Below are positions 25,177-34,709 of a stretch of DNA of 64,000 nucleotides, piece after piece. Position numbers and translations under genes: made by a program. Source of the stretch: Clostridia bacterium (lineage in GTDB: Bacteria > Bacillota > Clostridia > Christensenellales > Borkfalkiaceae); assembly GCA_017396365.1 (NCBI GenBank), contig JAFQMD010000030.1:1-64000 (forward strand), in the 5' to 3' direction. Within the stretch, counting starts at the first letter, position 1, and the number at the start of each line of letters is the position of its first letter. A model generated the notes under the pieces. The model was not told the DNA's origin. It saw only the letters and a program-made list of their open reading frames with translations, and did no database searches.

Positions 25177-25632
25177 TTATAATACGCCTTTTTCAATTAA
25201 AAGTTCTTCTAAAATATCCGTCGCGTTTTTTACAATTTCACTACAAGGTCTCTTTGCCTTGTACTCGTCAGTTCTTATAGCAGGATTTTCTGAAGAAAGT
25301 TTTTCCGTGCCTGCAATAAGGTCTCTACAAACTATAGATCCGCCGTTTCTAACCTTAAATTCTTCGGCAAGACGGCGAATTAACGCGTAGTGTTCCATTT
25401 TATTTTGACCGTTTGTTTGGCTATAACCAAGCAGATAGCCGACGACGATACTCATTCCGCTAAACGCTCCGCAAACTTCTCTAAGCCTACCAAAACCACC
25501 GCCAAAAGAAGACGCTATTTTTAAAATAACGTCTTTTTCTAATGCAATGATATTGGAAAACGCTAAAACGACAGCCTGCGAACAACTATACCCGTCGTCA
25601 AAATATTTTTTCGCTAATTCTCCCCTATTCAT
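25177..25632 (-). CDS. C_GCAxxG_C_C family protein
   Basis: The 151-residue protein is read from ATG 25632 (MNRGELAKKYFDDGYSCSQ), with GGAG 9 bases upstream. The frame extended to 25758 overlaps recA and is not used. Conserved cysteines are in DGYSCSQAVV, EVCGAFSGM and a C-terminal CSEIV. The family is common in anaerobes, is thought to bind a metal or iron-sulfur centre and may have a redox role, but its function is not established. It lies between recA and the rRNA methyltransferase. Confidence 0.9.
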   Translation of the reverse strand: MNRGELAKKYFDDGYSCSQAVVLAFSNIIALEKDVILKIASSFGGGFGRLREVCGAFSGMSIVVGYLLGYSQTNGQNKMEHYALIRRLAEEFKVRNGGSIVCRDLIAGTEKLSSENPAIRTDEYKAKRPCSEIVKNATDILEELLIEKGVL

Positions 25633-25645
25633 TTTTTCTCCAAAA

Positions 25646-26650
25646 TTACTTTTCTTCTGCGTTGCCTGACGCAATCGCGCGAATTTTACTTTCAATTTCG
25701 GCTTTAACTTCGGGATTTGAGTCCACGTAATCTTTCGCCTTATCTCTTCCTTGAGCAATCTTTTCGCCGTTATAAGAAAACCATGAACCGCTCTTTTCTA
25801 AAACGCCGTATTCAACGCCTAAGTCAACGAGACAACCCGATTGTGAAATGCCTTCGCCGTAAATAATATCAAATTCAGCGGTTTTAAACGGTGGAGCAAG
25901 TTTATTCTTAACGATTTTAGCCTTAGTTCTGTTACCAAACATACCGCTACTGTCTTTTAAAGTGTCGGCTTTTCTTACGTCGATACGAATACTTGAATAG
26001 AATTTAAGAGCCTTACCACCCGGAGTTACTTCTGGGTTACCAAACATAACGCCAACCTTTTCACGAAGTTGGTTAATAAAGATTACGCAGGTTTTAGCCT
26101 TGTTGGTAATAGCGGTAAGTTTTCTAAGCGCTTGGGACATAAGTCTTGCTTGAGAACCCATATGACTATCGCCCATATCGCCTTCAATTTCAGATCTTGG
26201 AGTAAGAGCCGCAACCGAGTCGATAACGATAAGGTCAACCGCGCCACTTCTTACTAAACTGTCGGTAATATCGAGCGCTTGCTCGCCAGTATCGGGTTGA
26301 GAAACGTAAAGATTTTCAAGGTCAACGCCGAGTTTTGCAGCGTAAACAGGGTCTAAAGCGTGTTCAGCGTCGATAAACGCAGCGATACCGCCTGACTTTT
26401 GAGTTTCGGCAATAACGTGAAGCGCAACCGTAGTTTTACCCGAAGATTCAGGTCCGTATATTTCGACAATTCTTCCTCTTGGAACACCGCCAACGCCTAA
26501 CGCAAGGTCTAAAGTAAGACAACCCGTAGGTATTACTTCAATGCTTTTGTCTGCGGCGCTTTGACCGAGTTTCATAATTGCGCCCTTGCCATACTGCTTT
26601 TCAATTTCCTTTAAAACGATATCTAACGCTTTTTGTTTTTCTTCTAACAT
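25646..26650 (-). CDS. recA: Recombinase RecA
   Basis: RecA forms filaments on single-stranded DNA for homologous recombination and for induction of the SOS response. It is 334 residues long, with P-loop GPESSGKTT at about 65-73, [15 protein letters not shown], and the DNA-binding loop regions [15 protein letters not shown] and [16 protein letters not shown]. The C-terminal acidic tail is short. AAGGGTGAT before the ATG is a good ribosome binding site. It follows cinA by 4 bases, the usual cinA-recA arrangement. No clear LexA box was found nearby. Confidence 0.97.
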   Translation of the reverse strand: MLEEKQKALDIVLKEIEKQYGKGAIMKLGQSAADKSIEVIPTGCLTLDLALGVGGVPRGRIVEIYGPESSGKTTVALHVIAETQKSGGIAAFIDAEHALDPVYAAKLGVDLENLYVSQPDTGEQALDITDSLVRSGAVDLIVIDSVAALTPRSEIEGDMGDSHMGSQARLMSQALRKLTAITNKAKTCVIFINQLREKVGVMFGNPEVTPGGKALKFYSSIRIDVRKADTLKDSSGMFGNRTKAKIVKNKLAPPFKTAEFDIIYGEGISQSGCLVDLGVEYGVLEKSGSWFSYNGEKIAQGRDKAKDYVDSNPEVKAEIESKIRAIASGNAEEK

Positions 26651-26654
26651 AATA

Positions 26655-27176
26655 TCACCCTTTATATGTTTTTATTGTATTTATTGCTAAAAGTAACGCG
26701 TATTTTGCGCCCTTTTCAACTATTTCTTGTCTATTTCCGTCAAAGTTAAACTTATAAACGACGGTTTTTTGCTTAAAACTTATACCTATAAAACAAAGCC
26801 CAACGGGAAAACCTGACTCGTCGGAATTTGGACCTGCTATACCTGTGGTAGATATACCTAAATCTGCATTACCGTCTTTTACAAGCCCTTGCGCCATCTC
26901 TAACGCAACTTGATACGATACGGGTTTAAAGTCGTTAAGCGTTTGAATTTTAACGCCGAGTCTATCCGATTTAGCCCTTTCGTTATAAGCGATTATCCCT
27001 TCGTAAAAAACCGAACTTGCGCCTGATACCGAAGTAATTTTTTTACTTATCGCGCCACCCGTAAACGACTCCGCAGTAGAAACTGTAAGCCCTTTTTCCT
27101 TTAAAAGTTTTACGAGTAAATTTTCGGCAAGTTCAATTTCTTCGGGATAAAAATTTTCAATAAATTGTATTTCCAT
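26655..27176 (-). CDS. cinA: CinA-family nicotinamide-nucleotide amidohydrolase (PncC)
   Basis: The 173-residue protein is the stand-alone C-terminal domain of CinA, which deamidates NMN to nicotinate mononucleotide in pyridine-nucleotide recycling. STAESFTGG (about residues 33-41), [17 protein letters not shown] and [20 protein letters not shown] are the family blocks. The N-terminal molybdopterin-binding domain of full CinA is absent. It precedes recA, as in many bacteria. Confidence 0.92.
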   Translation of the reverse strand: MEIQFIENFYPEEIELAENLLVKLLKEKGLTVSTAESFTGGAISKKITSVSGASSVFYEGIIAYNERAKSDRLGVKIQTLNDFKPVSYQVALEMAQGLVKDGNADLGISTTGIAGPNSDESGFPVGLCFIGISFKQKTVVYKFNFDGNRQEIVEKGAKYALLLAINTIKTYKG

Positions 27177-27208
27177 CTCTTTACGATTAAATTTTAAACT
27201 ATTAAATA

Positions 27209-27224
27209 TGACAAATGCTTGTCA
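27209..27224. promoter_or_regulatory. Inverted repeat upstream of cinA-recA
   Basis: TGACAA-ATGC-TTGTCA is a perfect 6-base inverted repeat with 4-base centre, between the pgsA stop and the cinA start. Its TTGTCA on the minus strand could also be a -35 box with TTTAAT 17 bases downstream. It does not match the usual Gram-positive LexA box GAACnnnnGTTC. Confidence 0.35.
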
Positions 27225-27230
27225 GTCTTT

Positions 27231-27830
27231 TTATTTTTCAGAAAAAACTTCTTTGTTTTTTACAAGATAAGACACGCCTGAAAAAACCGTCAAAATAACT
27301 GAAATTCCAAAACATGCTAAACCTACGCAATCAACGATAAATCCGAATTTTGGCGCAATCGTTAAAAAGTCGCCTGAAAAAAGCATTATAATAATGGTTA
27401 CGTCGGTAAAGAAAGTTTTAATTTTTCCCGATTTATCTGCAGCGAGAACTTTTCCGTTTTTAGCGGCGAGCATTCTAAGTGAAGATACCGCCATTTCTCT
27501 TGCGATAATTATTGCGATACCGACACCGCCTAAATAAAAACCCCATTCACCTACAGCGAAAAATAAGTTAGTTATTTTTGGATCGGCAACCATAACGACG
27601 AGCGCGGACAAAACCAAAACTTTATCTGCAATCGGGTCTAAAAACTTGCCTAAGTCGGTAACTAAATTATATTTTCTTGCAATATATCCGTCTAAAAAAT
27701 CGGTAAAAGCCGCTACGGCAAAAATGCCGAGAGCAACTAAATAATGCCCTGTAAACTTTAAATAAAACGCCAAGATAAAAAATGGAATTAAAATAAGTCT
27801 TGCTATCGTGAGTTTATTCGGTAAATTCAT
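27231..27830 (-). CDS. pgsA: CDP-diacylglycerol--glycerol-3-phosphate 3-phosphatidyltransferase
   Basis: This 199-residue integral membrane enzyme makes phosphatidylglycerol phosphate. The CDP-alcohol phosphotransferase motif is intact (DGYIARKYNLVTDLGKFLD PIADK, residues about 45-70 with its three aspartates). Four to five hydrophobic segments surround it. The start overlaps the end of rimO by 17 bases, so the two are coupled. Confidence 0.93.
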   Translation of the reverse strand: MNLPNKLTIARLILIPFFILAFYLKFTGHYLVALGIFAVAAFTDFLDGYIARKYNLVTDLGKFLDPIADKVLVLSALVVMVADPKITNLFFAVGEWGFYLGGVGIAIIIAREMAVSSLRMLAAKNGKVLAADKSGKIKTFFTDVTIIIMLFSGDFLTIAPKFGFIVDCVGLACFGISVILTVFSGVSYLVKNKEVFSEK

Positions 27831-29148
27831 CTACTACACCTCCGTATAAGTCGTAAGCGTCCGCCTTAGTTATTTTTACAAGATATCTTTCGCCTTGATT
27901 TATATCTCCGTCCGAATTGAAATATACTACGCCGTCAATTTCGGGGGCTGAAAGATACGATCTTCCGTAAAAGGCTTGTTTTTCGTAATCAATTCCGTCG
28001 GCTAAAACTTCAATGGTCTTTCCTATGAAAGATTTTAAATAAAGCCTTGAAATATGTTTTTGAACGGCGTAGAGAGTTTCAACTCTCTTTACTTTTATTT
28101 CTTCGTCAATTTGACCGTCAAAGTTATAAGACGGCGTTCCTTCTTCTTTGGAATAAGCAAAGAACCCTGCGTTTGTTAGCCTTGCCGATTTTAAAAAGTC
28201 AACCAAATTGAAAAACTGCTCTTCAGTTTCGCCCGGAAAACCTGCAATAAAGGTTGACCTTATTGCAATGTTTGGAATTTTTGCCCTTAACTTTTCAATT
28301 AAAGCCAAATATTCGCTCGCCGTTCCTTTTCTGTTCATGCGTTTTAAAACGGTATCGTCGGCGTGTTGAAGTGGCATATCAACGTATTTTATAACTTTTT
28401 CGTTTTTTGTAATTTCGTCGATAAGTTCGTCGGTTATCATATCGGGATAACAATATAAAAGTCTAATCGACTTGATATTGTCAAGTTTAGAAAGTTCTTG
28501 AATAAGACGAGTTATTTCGGGTTTGCCGTAAAGGTCAACGCCGTATCTAGTTACGTCTTGAGCAACTAAAATTAGTTCTTCAACGTCGCCCAAATTCTCC
28601 GCCTCGCTCAAAAGCGTTTGAATTTTTTCCGAACGGTATCTACCCCTAATTTTTGGAATTAAACAGTAAGTACAAAAATTATTGCAACCGTCGGCAATTT
28701 TCAAATACGCGTAATGTAGCGGTGTCGTTACCACCCTTTCGATTTTTTCAACTTTTTCTTTTTTACCTACGAAATTTACTCGCTCGCCATTATATGCAAG
28801 TTCAATCGCCTCGGGCAAAAGTTCGTAATCGTTAATACCTAAAAAGACGTCAACTTCGGTAAGTTCTTCAAAAAGTTCTGAAATAAACTCTTGCGGAAGA
28901 CAACCTGTCAAAACTAATTTTTCAAGTTTTCCGTCGCGCCTATACTCGTTGCAATCAAATACCGTTTCAATAGCCTCTTTTCTCGCGTTTTCTAAAAACG
29001 CGCAACTGTTAATTACGATTATTTCCGCTGTTTCAATATCGTTTGTAATATTTTCCGCTCCGAGTATTGCGAGCATTTTTTCGGTATCCACTCGGTTTTT
29101 ATCGCAACCGAGTGAAATAACGCCGATTTTCTTTTGTTTAAATATCAT
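27814..29148 (-). CDS. rimO: Ribosomal protein S12 methylthiotransferase RimO
   Basis: This radical SAM enzyme methylthiolates the aspartate of ribosomal protein S12. The start used is ATG 29148 (MIFKQKKIGVISLGCDKN); a TTG at 29178 would overlap ftsK further. The N-terminal UPF0004 domain has three cysteines (SLGCDKN, NSCAF, TGCLPQ) for one cluster, and DGCNNFCTYCLIP gives the CxxxCxxC radical SAM cluster. A C-terminal TRAM domain follows. The protein of 444 residues has normal length. It overlaps the ftsK stop region and leads into pgsA. Confidence 0.93.
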   Translation of the reverse strand: MIFKQKKIGVISLGCDKNRVDTEKMLAILGAENITNDIETAEIIVINSCAFLENARKEAIETVFDCNEYRRDGKLEKLVLTGCLPQEFISELFEELTEVDVFLGINDYELLPEAIELAYNGERVNFVGKKEKVEKIERVVTTPLHYAYLKIADGCNNFCTYCLIPKIRGRYRSEKIQTLLSEAENLGDVEELILVAQDVTRYGVDLYGKPEITRLIQELSKLDNIKSIRLLYCYPDMITDELIDEITKNEKVIKYVDMPLQHADDTVLKRMNRKGTASEYLALIEKLRAKIPNIAIRSTFIAGFPGETEEQFFNLVDFLKSARLTNAGFFAYSKEEGTPSYNFDGQIDEEIKVKRVETLYAVQKHISRLYLKSFIGKTIEVLADGIDYEKQAFYGRSYLSAPEIDGVVYFNSDGDINQGERYLVKITKADAYDLYGGVVDEFTE

Positions 29149-32050
29149 ATTTGCCAAATTTTTCCTCAAATTCTTCAAGAGATAATACTACTTGTTTTTG
29201 CTTGCCCGTTTGCGAGTTAAGTACGAAACCTTGGTTTGTCATCCAGTCGAAAATCTTAGCGGCTTTCGGGAAACCGTAACCGAGCCTACGCTGAATTAAA
29301 GATATAGATATACTCTTAGTTTCAACTGCAAATCTAAGCGCCTTTATATAGTCTTCGGAAACTTGTCCGTTTGGATTATCGCTCTTTCCGTTTACGCTTT
29401 CAATTTGCGGTTCGTCCTCGTGATTTATCTTCTTGTGAGCAAATTCATTATAATAAGGAACGTTATTTTCCTTAATATACGCCATTATCTTTTTAATTTC
29501 TTCCATTGAAACGTACGCGCCTTGCGCTCTTTCAACGCTACTCATAGTGCTCGTTCTATACAAAAGGTCGCCTGCGCCCAAAAGTTTTTCAGCGCCTGCC
29601 TCGCCTAAAATAGTTTGTGAGTCGATTGCGTTAGACATCTTAAACGCCATACGCGACGTAAAGTTTGTCTTTATAGAGCCTTCCATAATATTTACAGACG
29701 GACGTTGAGTTGCCAAAATAAGATAAATACCTGCCGCTCTCGCCTTTTGAGCAATACGCGCAATTTTCTCTTCGATTTGCTTTTTATTCTTACTCATAAG
29801 GTCGGCAAATTCGTCGATAATAATTACGATTCGATACATCTTATGTTGCTTTCTCGGGTCGATTTGAGCGTTGTAATCGTCAATACCTTGAACGAGAGCC
29901 TTTCTAAATAAAACGTATCTCGCGTCCATTTCTTCAACTGCCCAGTCAAGCATTGCAACGGCTTTTTCAGAAGTGTTTAAAATCTCGTTAAAAAGCATGT
30001 GCGGAGAGTTTTCAAACACGGCGAATTCTACGAATTTAGGGTCAACGATTATAAATCTTAAATCGGCTGGGCTATATTTCATCATTAAACTTACGAGCAT
30101 TGAGTTAAGCCCTACGCTCTTACCCGTACCGGTTGCGCCGGCAACCAAAAGGTGTGGCATTTTACAAATATCGGTTACTACGATATTGCCGACTAAGTCT
30201 TTACCGATTGCAAACGTAAGCGAAGTGGGTTTTGCGTTTTTAAACACGTCGCTTTCAACAACGTCTCTAAGCCCAACCATAGATTTGGTCTTATTTGGAA
30301 TTTCTATACCGATAAACGGAGTGCCTTTAATAGGCGCAAAACGTATATCTTCGGTAGTTTCAAGCCTTAAAGACAGGTCTTCGCTATATTTCATTACCGT
30401 TTTTACCGAAACGTTTTCGGGTATAGCGATATCAAATCTCGTTACCGTAGGACCGTGAACTATATTTACAACCTTTGTTTCAATACCACCTAAAATCTTT
30501 AAGGTGTTCATAATCTTTGCAGATTTATCCATCTTAAAGGCTTCGATTTGACCGTAATCTACGCTTGAATCGTAAGAGTTTAGTAAGTCAGTAGGCGGAG
30601 CGTTGTATTTGTAATTATACGGCATAGTGTCGATAGGATTTATTTCTATGTCGTCGATATTTTGTTGAACGGGCTCTTCTTTTTTATCTCTCGACTTATA
30701 ATCTCTCGTTTCGGGTTTTACAGGCTCGGAGCGTTTAGGCTCTTGATATTGCCTTTCATAGCGGAACGGTTTTACCTTAGGTTCGTCAAAGATTGGCTCG
30801 TCGTCTTCTTCAGAATTAAAATCAAACGGAGTTTCTTCTAATCCGCTTAAATCAACTATACTGTCGTCCGACGCTGAAGTTACCTGCTCGTTAACGATTT
30901 CAGTCAAATCGCTTTCGTCTTCACTTTGCGAAGTTTTTGGCGTAGGCTCGTCGTAGGAGTTGCTATTCATACTTTCGGTATAATTTTTGGGAATATATAA
31001 ATCGTCAAAAACGTCGGGAGAATCAAACTCGTCGTAAGACGGCTGGGTCTTTTCTTCGTATCGAGCGCTTTCGGTAGCGTTTTGTCCGTACGGTTTCTCT
31101 TCGTAATTTACGTTTTGAGTTTGCTTAACGTATTCTCCACCGCCTTTTACTTCTCCGTCGCAAACGTCGCTATAATAAAACGGCTTTTGGGTTTGATCGT
31201 AAGAACTGCCAGAGCCTTGAGTATATCCGTTTTGGCTACCGTAACTCGTCTTTGGTTCGTAATCTTCGTCGGTTTTAAGTTCAAAAGATGAATTACCGAC
31301 TACGAGTTTTCTGTTTTGCGCGTAGTTTGGAGTAACGGGCGGTTGAGGTTGTTGCGGTTGGTATTGATACGGCATTCCACCATAATAAACGTTAGTTATG
31401 GGCGGTTGCTGAGTTTGACGTTGATTATCAGCGTTGCCGTAAGGTCTTTTAATGTCAAAACCGTCGATTTCTTCTTCGTCTTCTTCGGTGTTAGACTTCT
31501 TACCTTTTTCAGCCTTTTTAAATATAGCGTCTTTAAAGAAAATCATAATGAGCAAAATAAATACGACGATATAGAGAATAAACGCGCCTACCGTTGAGAT
31601 AAGCGATGCTATTCCGTAATTTATCATTGCGAAAACCGCTCCTCCAAACGTTGACGACCAAATTGAAGTTTGCGGACTTACGTACGATAAAGAAACGTAT
31701 TCGCCGAAAGTCATTTGCAAAATGGGAGAAGCGATAAGATGAATAAAACAAAACGCAACTAAAAGTAGAACGATAAGTTTTATAGCAAGTTTCGTAGCTT
31801 TGCCCTTGCCTATGGTTCTGCCGAAAATAATCATAATTCCGCAAAGTAACGCAAACAAAAAGAGCGGATATGAAAAGAAACCAAATACGCCTAAGAAAAA
31901 GAGTTGACAACTTGCGCCAAGAGGATAGAAAACCGCACCCCCAGTAAACAAACAGAACAACGAAAAAGCGGAGAACAACGTCAAAATCATTCCCCAAAAT
32001 TCTCTATTTAAAAAATTTGCAACTTTATTTTCTTTTTTCTTGTCCGCCAT
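29138..32050 (-). CDS. ftsK: DNA translocase FtsK/SpoIIIE
   Basis: The 970-residue protein starts at ATG 32050 (MADKKKENK), with GGAG 10 bases upstream. Residues 15-170 hold about four membrane segments, 180-480 a low-complexity linker rich in Pro, Gln, Ser, Asp and Glu, and 500-970 the motor. The Walker A motif is GATGTGKS, the Walker B IIIDEFADLM, and the C-terminal gamma winged-helix ends the protein. It pumps chromosomal DNA through the septum in division or sporulation. Start is driven by the promoter at 32080-32108. Confidence 0.93.
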   Translation of the reverse strand: MADKKKENKVANFLNREFWGMILTLFSAFSLFCLFTGGAVFYPLGASCQLFFLGVFGFFSYPLFLFALLCGIMIIFGRTIGKGKATKLAIKLIVLLLVAFCFIHLIASPILQMTFGEYVSLSYVSPQTSIWSSTFGGAVFAMINYGIASLISTVGAFILYIVVFILLIMIFFKDAIFKKAEKGKKSNTEEDEEEIDGFDIKRPYGNADNQRQTQQPPITNVYYGGMPYQYQPQQPQPPVTPNYAQNRKLVVGNSSFELKTDEDYEPKTSYGSQNGYTQGSGSSYDQTQKPFYYSDVCDGEVKGGGEYVKQTQNVNYEEKPYGQNATESARYEEKTQPSYDEFDSPDVFDDLYIPKNYTESMNSNSYDEPTPKTSQSEDESDLTEIVNEQVTSASDDSIVDLSGLEETPFDFNSEEDDEPIFDEPKVKPFRYERQYQEPKRSEPVKPETRDYKSRDKKEEPVQQNIDDIEINPIDTMPYNYKYNAPPTDLLNSYDSSVDYGQIEAFKMDKSAKIMNTLKILGGIETKVVNIVHGPTVTRFDIAIPENVSVKTVMKYSEDLSLRLETTEDIRFAPIKGTPFIGIEIPNKTKSMVGLRDVVESDVFKNAKPTSLTFAIGKDLVGNIVVTDICKMPHLLVAGATGTGKSVGLNSMLVSLMMKYSPADLRFIIVDPKFVEFAVFENSPHMLFNEILNTSEKAVAMLDWAVEEMDARYVLFRKALVQGIDDYNAQIDPRKQHKMYRIVIIIDEFADLMSKNKKQIEEKIARIAQKARAAGIYLILATQRPSVNIMEGSIKTNFTSRMAFKMSNAIDSQTILGEAGAEKLLGAGDLLYRTSTMSSVERAQGAYVSMEEIKKIMAYIKENNVPYYNEFAHKKINHEDEPQIESVNGKSDNPNGQVSEDYIKALRFAVETKSISISLIQRRLGYGFPKAAKIFDWMTNQGFVLNSQTGKQKQVVLSLEEFEEKFGKYDI

Positions 32051-32079
32051 AAACTGCTCCAAAATCGTTACTTGAATTT

Positions 32080-32108
32080 ATTATATCATAACGCTTGCAA
32101 TTTTTCAA
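32080..32108 (-). promoter_or_regulatory. Promoter of ftsK
   Basis: TTGAAA (32108-32103), a 17-base spacer and TATAAT (32085-32080). The start of transcription should be near 32073, 23 bases before the ATG. Confidence 0.8.
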
Positions 32109-32122
32109 CTTTAATGACAATC

Positions 32123-32147
32123 TTTTGATAAATATATTTTATCAAAA
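32123..32147. promoter_or_regulatory. AT-rich inverted repeat upstream of the ftsK promoter
   Basis: TTTTGATAAA and TTTATCAAAA flank a TATAT centre, 15 bases upstream of the -35 box. Just beyond it are ACAAAATTTTGT and two direct copies of GTTTTTTGCAAAA (32163-32175, 32193-32205). A binding site or a second terminator are both possible. Confidence 0.35.
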
Positions 32148-32203
32148 ATACAAAATTTTGTGTTTTTTGCAAAATCAAAACACAACCTATGCGTTTTTTG
32201 CAA

Positions 32204-32230
32204 AAAAAAAGAACGGCGAACCGTTCTTTT
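32204..32230 (-). terminator. Rho-independent terminator of acpP
   Basis: On the minus strand AAAAGAACGG and CCGTTCTTTT flank a short TTCG loop, and the right arm runs into nine T. It lies 8 bases after the acpP stop. Confidence 0.9.
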
Positions 32231-32238
32231 ATATTTGA

Positions 32239-32463
32239 CTATTTTGAAATAAGGTTTACGATATCCCCTACGGTTTTTAAATTTGCAGCGTCGTCTTCAG
32301 AAACGACGATACCGAAGTTTTCTTCCATTTCCATAAGAAGTTGAACGACGTCTAAAGAGTCAGCGCCCAAATCTTTAACGATATCGCTTTCAGGTGTAAT
32401 CGCGCTTGCATCAATACCAAGGTGAGATGCTAAAAGTTCTGCAACTTTAGTAAAAGTATCCAT
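32239..32463 (-). CDS. acpP: Acyl carrier protein
   Basis: This 74-residue acidic protein carries growing acyl chains in fatty acid synthesis. The phosphopantetheine attachment site is S36 in GADSLD. AAAGGAG lies 6 bases before the ATG. It has its own promoter and terminator, with no fab genes beside it. Confidence 0.96.
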   Translation of the reverse strand: MDTFTKVAELLASHLGIDASAITPESDIVKDLGADSLDVVQLLMEMEENFGIVVSEDDAANLKTVGDIVNLISK

Positions 32464-32513
32464 TTTATTCTCCTTTAAGGTTGAATTTTATTTTAAGGCG
32501 TATGCCAAGCATT

Positions 32514-32542
32514 ATATTAGCACACTTAAACGCCTTTGTCAA
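32514..32542 (-). promoter_or_regulatory. Promoter of acpP, overlapping the tex stop codon
   Basis: TTGACA (32542-32537), a 17-base spacer and TAATAT (32519-32514). The TGA stop codon of tex lies within the -35 box. Confidence 0.8.
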
Positions 32543-34707
32543 TTATTTTTGGGATTTTTACGCATCGTAAGTCCTATACGGTTTTTCTTAACGTCAACCG
32601 ACAAGACTTTTACCTTAACGACCTGACCTACTTTCAATACGTCGGACGGGTGTTTTACGTAACTGTCGGAAATTTCCGAAATATGAACTAATCCGTCTTG
32701 GTGAACGCCTATATCTATAAACGCGCCAAAGTCTATAACGTTTCTTACCTTTCCCGTAATTTCCATGCCAACGACTAAGTCGTTTATGTCCATTATATCC
32801 GAACGGAGTTCAACTTGCTGTTCAACTTCTCTAACGTCTCTACCCGGTTTTAAAAGTTCTACTACGATATCGTTCATAGTAGGAACGCCGAGTCCGCACT
32901 CTTCGGCAACTTTCGTCTCGCCGTACTTTTTGATTTGTTCGGGAAGGTCGGTAAGTTTTCTATCCGCAACGTCTTTATCCGTGTAGCCGAAAAGTTTTAA
33001 AAGTTTTTCGGTTGCTTGATAAGATTCAGGGTGGACGGCGGTGTTATCTAAAATGTTTTTACCGTCTCTAATTCTCAAAAAGCCCGCGCATTGTTCAAAA
33101 GCCTTTGCGCCGAGTTTAGGAACTTTCAAAAGTTCTTTTCTCGTCTTAAATTTTCCGTTTTCTTCCCTATAAGTTATGATGTTGTTTGCAATACCGCTAT
33201 TTAAACCTGCAACTTTTGAAAGAAGTGACGGACTTGCAGTATTTAAATCTACTCCAACGCTGTTTACACAGTCTTCTAAAACGCCGTTTAAAACTTCGTC
33301 GAGCCTTGCAGGTGGCATATCGTGTTGATATTGACCCACGCCTATTGCCTTTGGATCAATTTTAATAAGTTCTGCAAGCGGATCTTGAAGTCTTCTTGCA
33401 ATAGAAATCGCCGAACGGAGAGTTAAATCGTATTGTGGAAATTCTTTTGCGGCAAGCGGAGAACCAGAATAAACGGAAGCGCCCGCCTCGTTTACGACTT
33501 CGTATCTAACTTTTCCACCGTACGCTTTAAGCATGTCCGCAACGAAAATTTCAGATTCTTTAGACGCCGTTCCGTTACCTATCGAAATAACGTCAATTTT
33601 ATGCTTTTCTATCAAACCGCCCAAAACCTTTTTAGCCTCGTCAGTCTTGTTTTGCGGTGGCGTAGGATATACGACGGTAGTATCTAAAACCTTACCCGTA
33701 CCGTCAACTACTGCAATTTTACAGCCAGTTCTATACGCTGGGTCAAAACCCATCGTAACTTTATCTTTTACAGGCGCTTGCATCAAAAGCGGACGAAGAT
33801 TGACGTCGAACATTTTTATTGCCTGCTCTTGCGCGCTTTCGGTTAAAATATTTCTAATTTCCCTTTCAATCGAAGGGTGAATAAGCCTTTTATACGCGTC
33901 TGCTACGGCAAAGCGAACGCAAGGAGTTGTAATACTTCCTTCCTTTACGAAACCGACTTGACATACTCTTACCGCAAATTCTTCATCGATAGTTACTTTA
34001 ACCTTTAAATAACCCTCGTCTTCACCGCGGTTAAGCGCCAAAACTCTGTGCGACTTAATCTCGGAAACAGGCTCGGCGTAATCTTTATACATTTCGTAGG
34101 TTTTTGCTCCGTCTTCCTCTTCTTTGGTAAGTTTTGAAGAAATTTCGCCGTTTTTAAGATATATTCTACGAAGTTTTTTCCTAAGTTCAGCGTCATCTGA
34201 AACTCTTTCGGCAATAATGTCTTGAGCGCCTGCAATAGCGTCTTTTGACGATTTTACGCCTAATTCTTCATTTATAAACGGAGCTCCCAAATCTTCAACG
34301 CTACCTTCTGCAACATCTTGAGCCATTAAAATATCGGCAAGCGGTTCAAGTCCCTTAGCGATTGCGATAGTTGCTCTCGTCTTTTTCTTTTGCTTGTAAG
34401 GTCTGTAAATATCTTCAACTTCAGTAAGCGTTACCGCAGATTCGAGCGCGAGCGCAATTTCTTCGGTCATCTTGCCTTGTTCGGTAATAGACGCGGTTAC
34501 TTCTGCCTTACGCTTTTCAATATTTCTAAGATAATTGAGCCTGTCGGCAAAATCTCTTAAAACTTGATCGTCAATATGCCCCGTCATTTCCTTTCTGTAA
34601 CGGGCGATAAACGGAATAGTGTTGCCCTCGTCTAAAAGTTGCACGATATTTTGCGCGTGCTCTTCTCTGAGTTTAAATTCTTCGGTAATCGTTTTTAAAA
34701 TGTCCAT
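32539..34707 (-). CDS. tex: Tex-family RNA-binding transcription accessory protein
   Basis: The 722-residue protein has the Tex order of domains: N-terminal helical part, YqgF/RNase H-like fold (MGFDPAYRTGCKIAVVDGTG), helix-hairpin-helix region (VDLNTASPSLLSKVAGL) and a C-terminal S1 domain (GKVRNVIDFGAFIDIG...). Tex binds nucleic acids and affects transcription; the exact role is unsettled. It follows the AlkD-like gene by 2 bases and is the last gene of the glycogen operon. Confidence 0.95.
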   Translation of the reverse strand: MDILKTITEEFKLREEHAQNIVQLLDEGNTIPFIARYRKEMTGHIDDQVLRDFADRLNYLRNIEKRKAEVTASITEQGKMTEEIALALESAVTLTEVEDIYRPYKQKKKTRATIAIAKGLEPLADILMAQDVAEGSVEDLGAPFINEELGVKSSKDAIAGAQDIIAERVSDDAELRKKLRRIYLKNGEISSKLTKEEEDGAKTYEMYKDYAEPVSEIKSHRVLALNRGEDEGYLKVKVTIDEEFAVRVCQVGFVKEGSITTPCVRFAVADAYKRLIHPSIEREIRNILTESAQEQAIKMFDVNLRPLLMQAPVKDKVTMGFDPAYRTGCKIAVVDGTGKVLDTTVVYPTPPQNKTDEAKKVLGGLIEKHKIDVISIGNGTASKESEIFVADMLKAYGGKVRYEVVNEAGASVYSGSPLAAKEFPQYDLTLRSAISIARRLQDPLAELIKIDPKAIGVGQYQHDMPPARLDEVLNGVLEDCVNSVGVDLNTASPSLLSKVAGLNSGIANNIITYREENGKFKTRKELLKVPKLGAKAFEQCAGFLRIRDGKNILDNTAVHPESYQATEKLLKLFGYTDKDVADRKLTDLPEQIKKYGETKVAEECGLGVPTMNDIVVELLKPGRDVREVEQQVELRSDIMDINDLVVGMEITGKVRNVIDFGAFIDIGVHQDGLVHISEISDSYVKHPSDVLKVGQVVKVKVLSVDVKKNRIGLTMRKNPKNN

Positions 34708-34709
34708 TT

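Noticed and set aside
25632..25758. 42-residue N-terminal extension of the C_GCAxxG_C_C protein
   Set aside because: It overlaps the end of recA in another frame, and GGAG precedes the internal ATG at 25632.
31080..31600. Forward frames opposite the ftsK linker
   Set aside because: They arise from the low-complexity linker of ftsK in reverse and look like no known protein.
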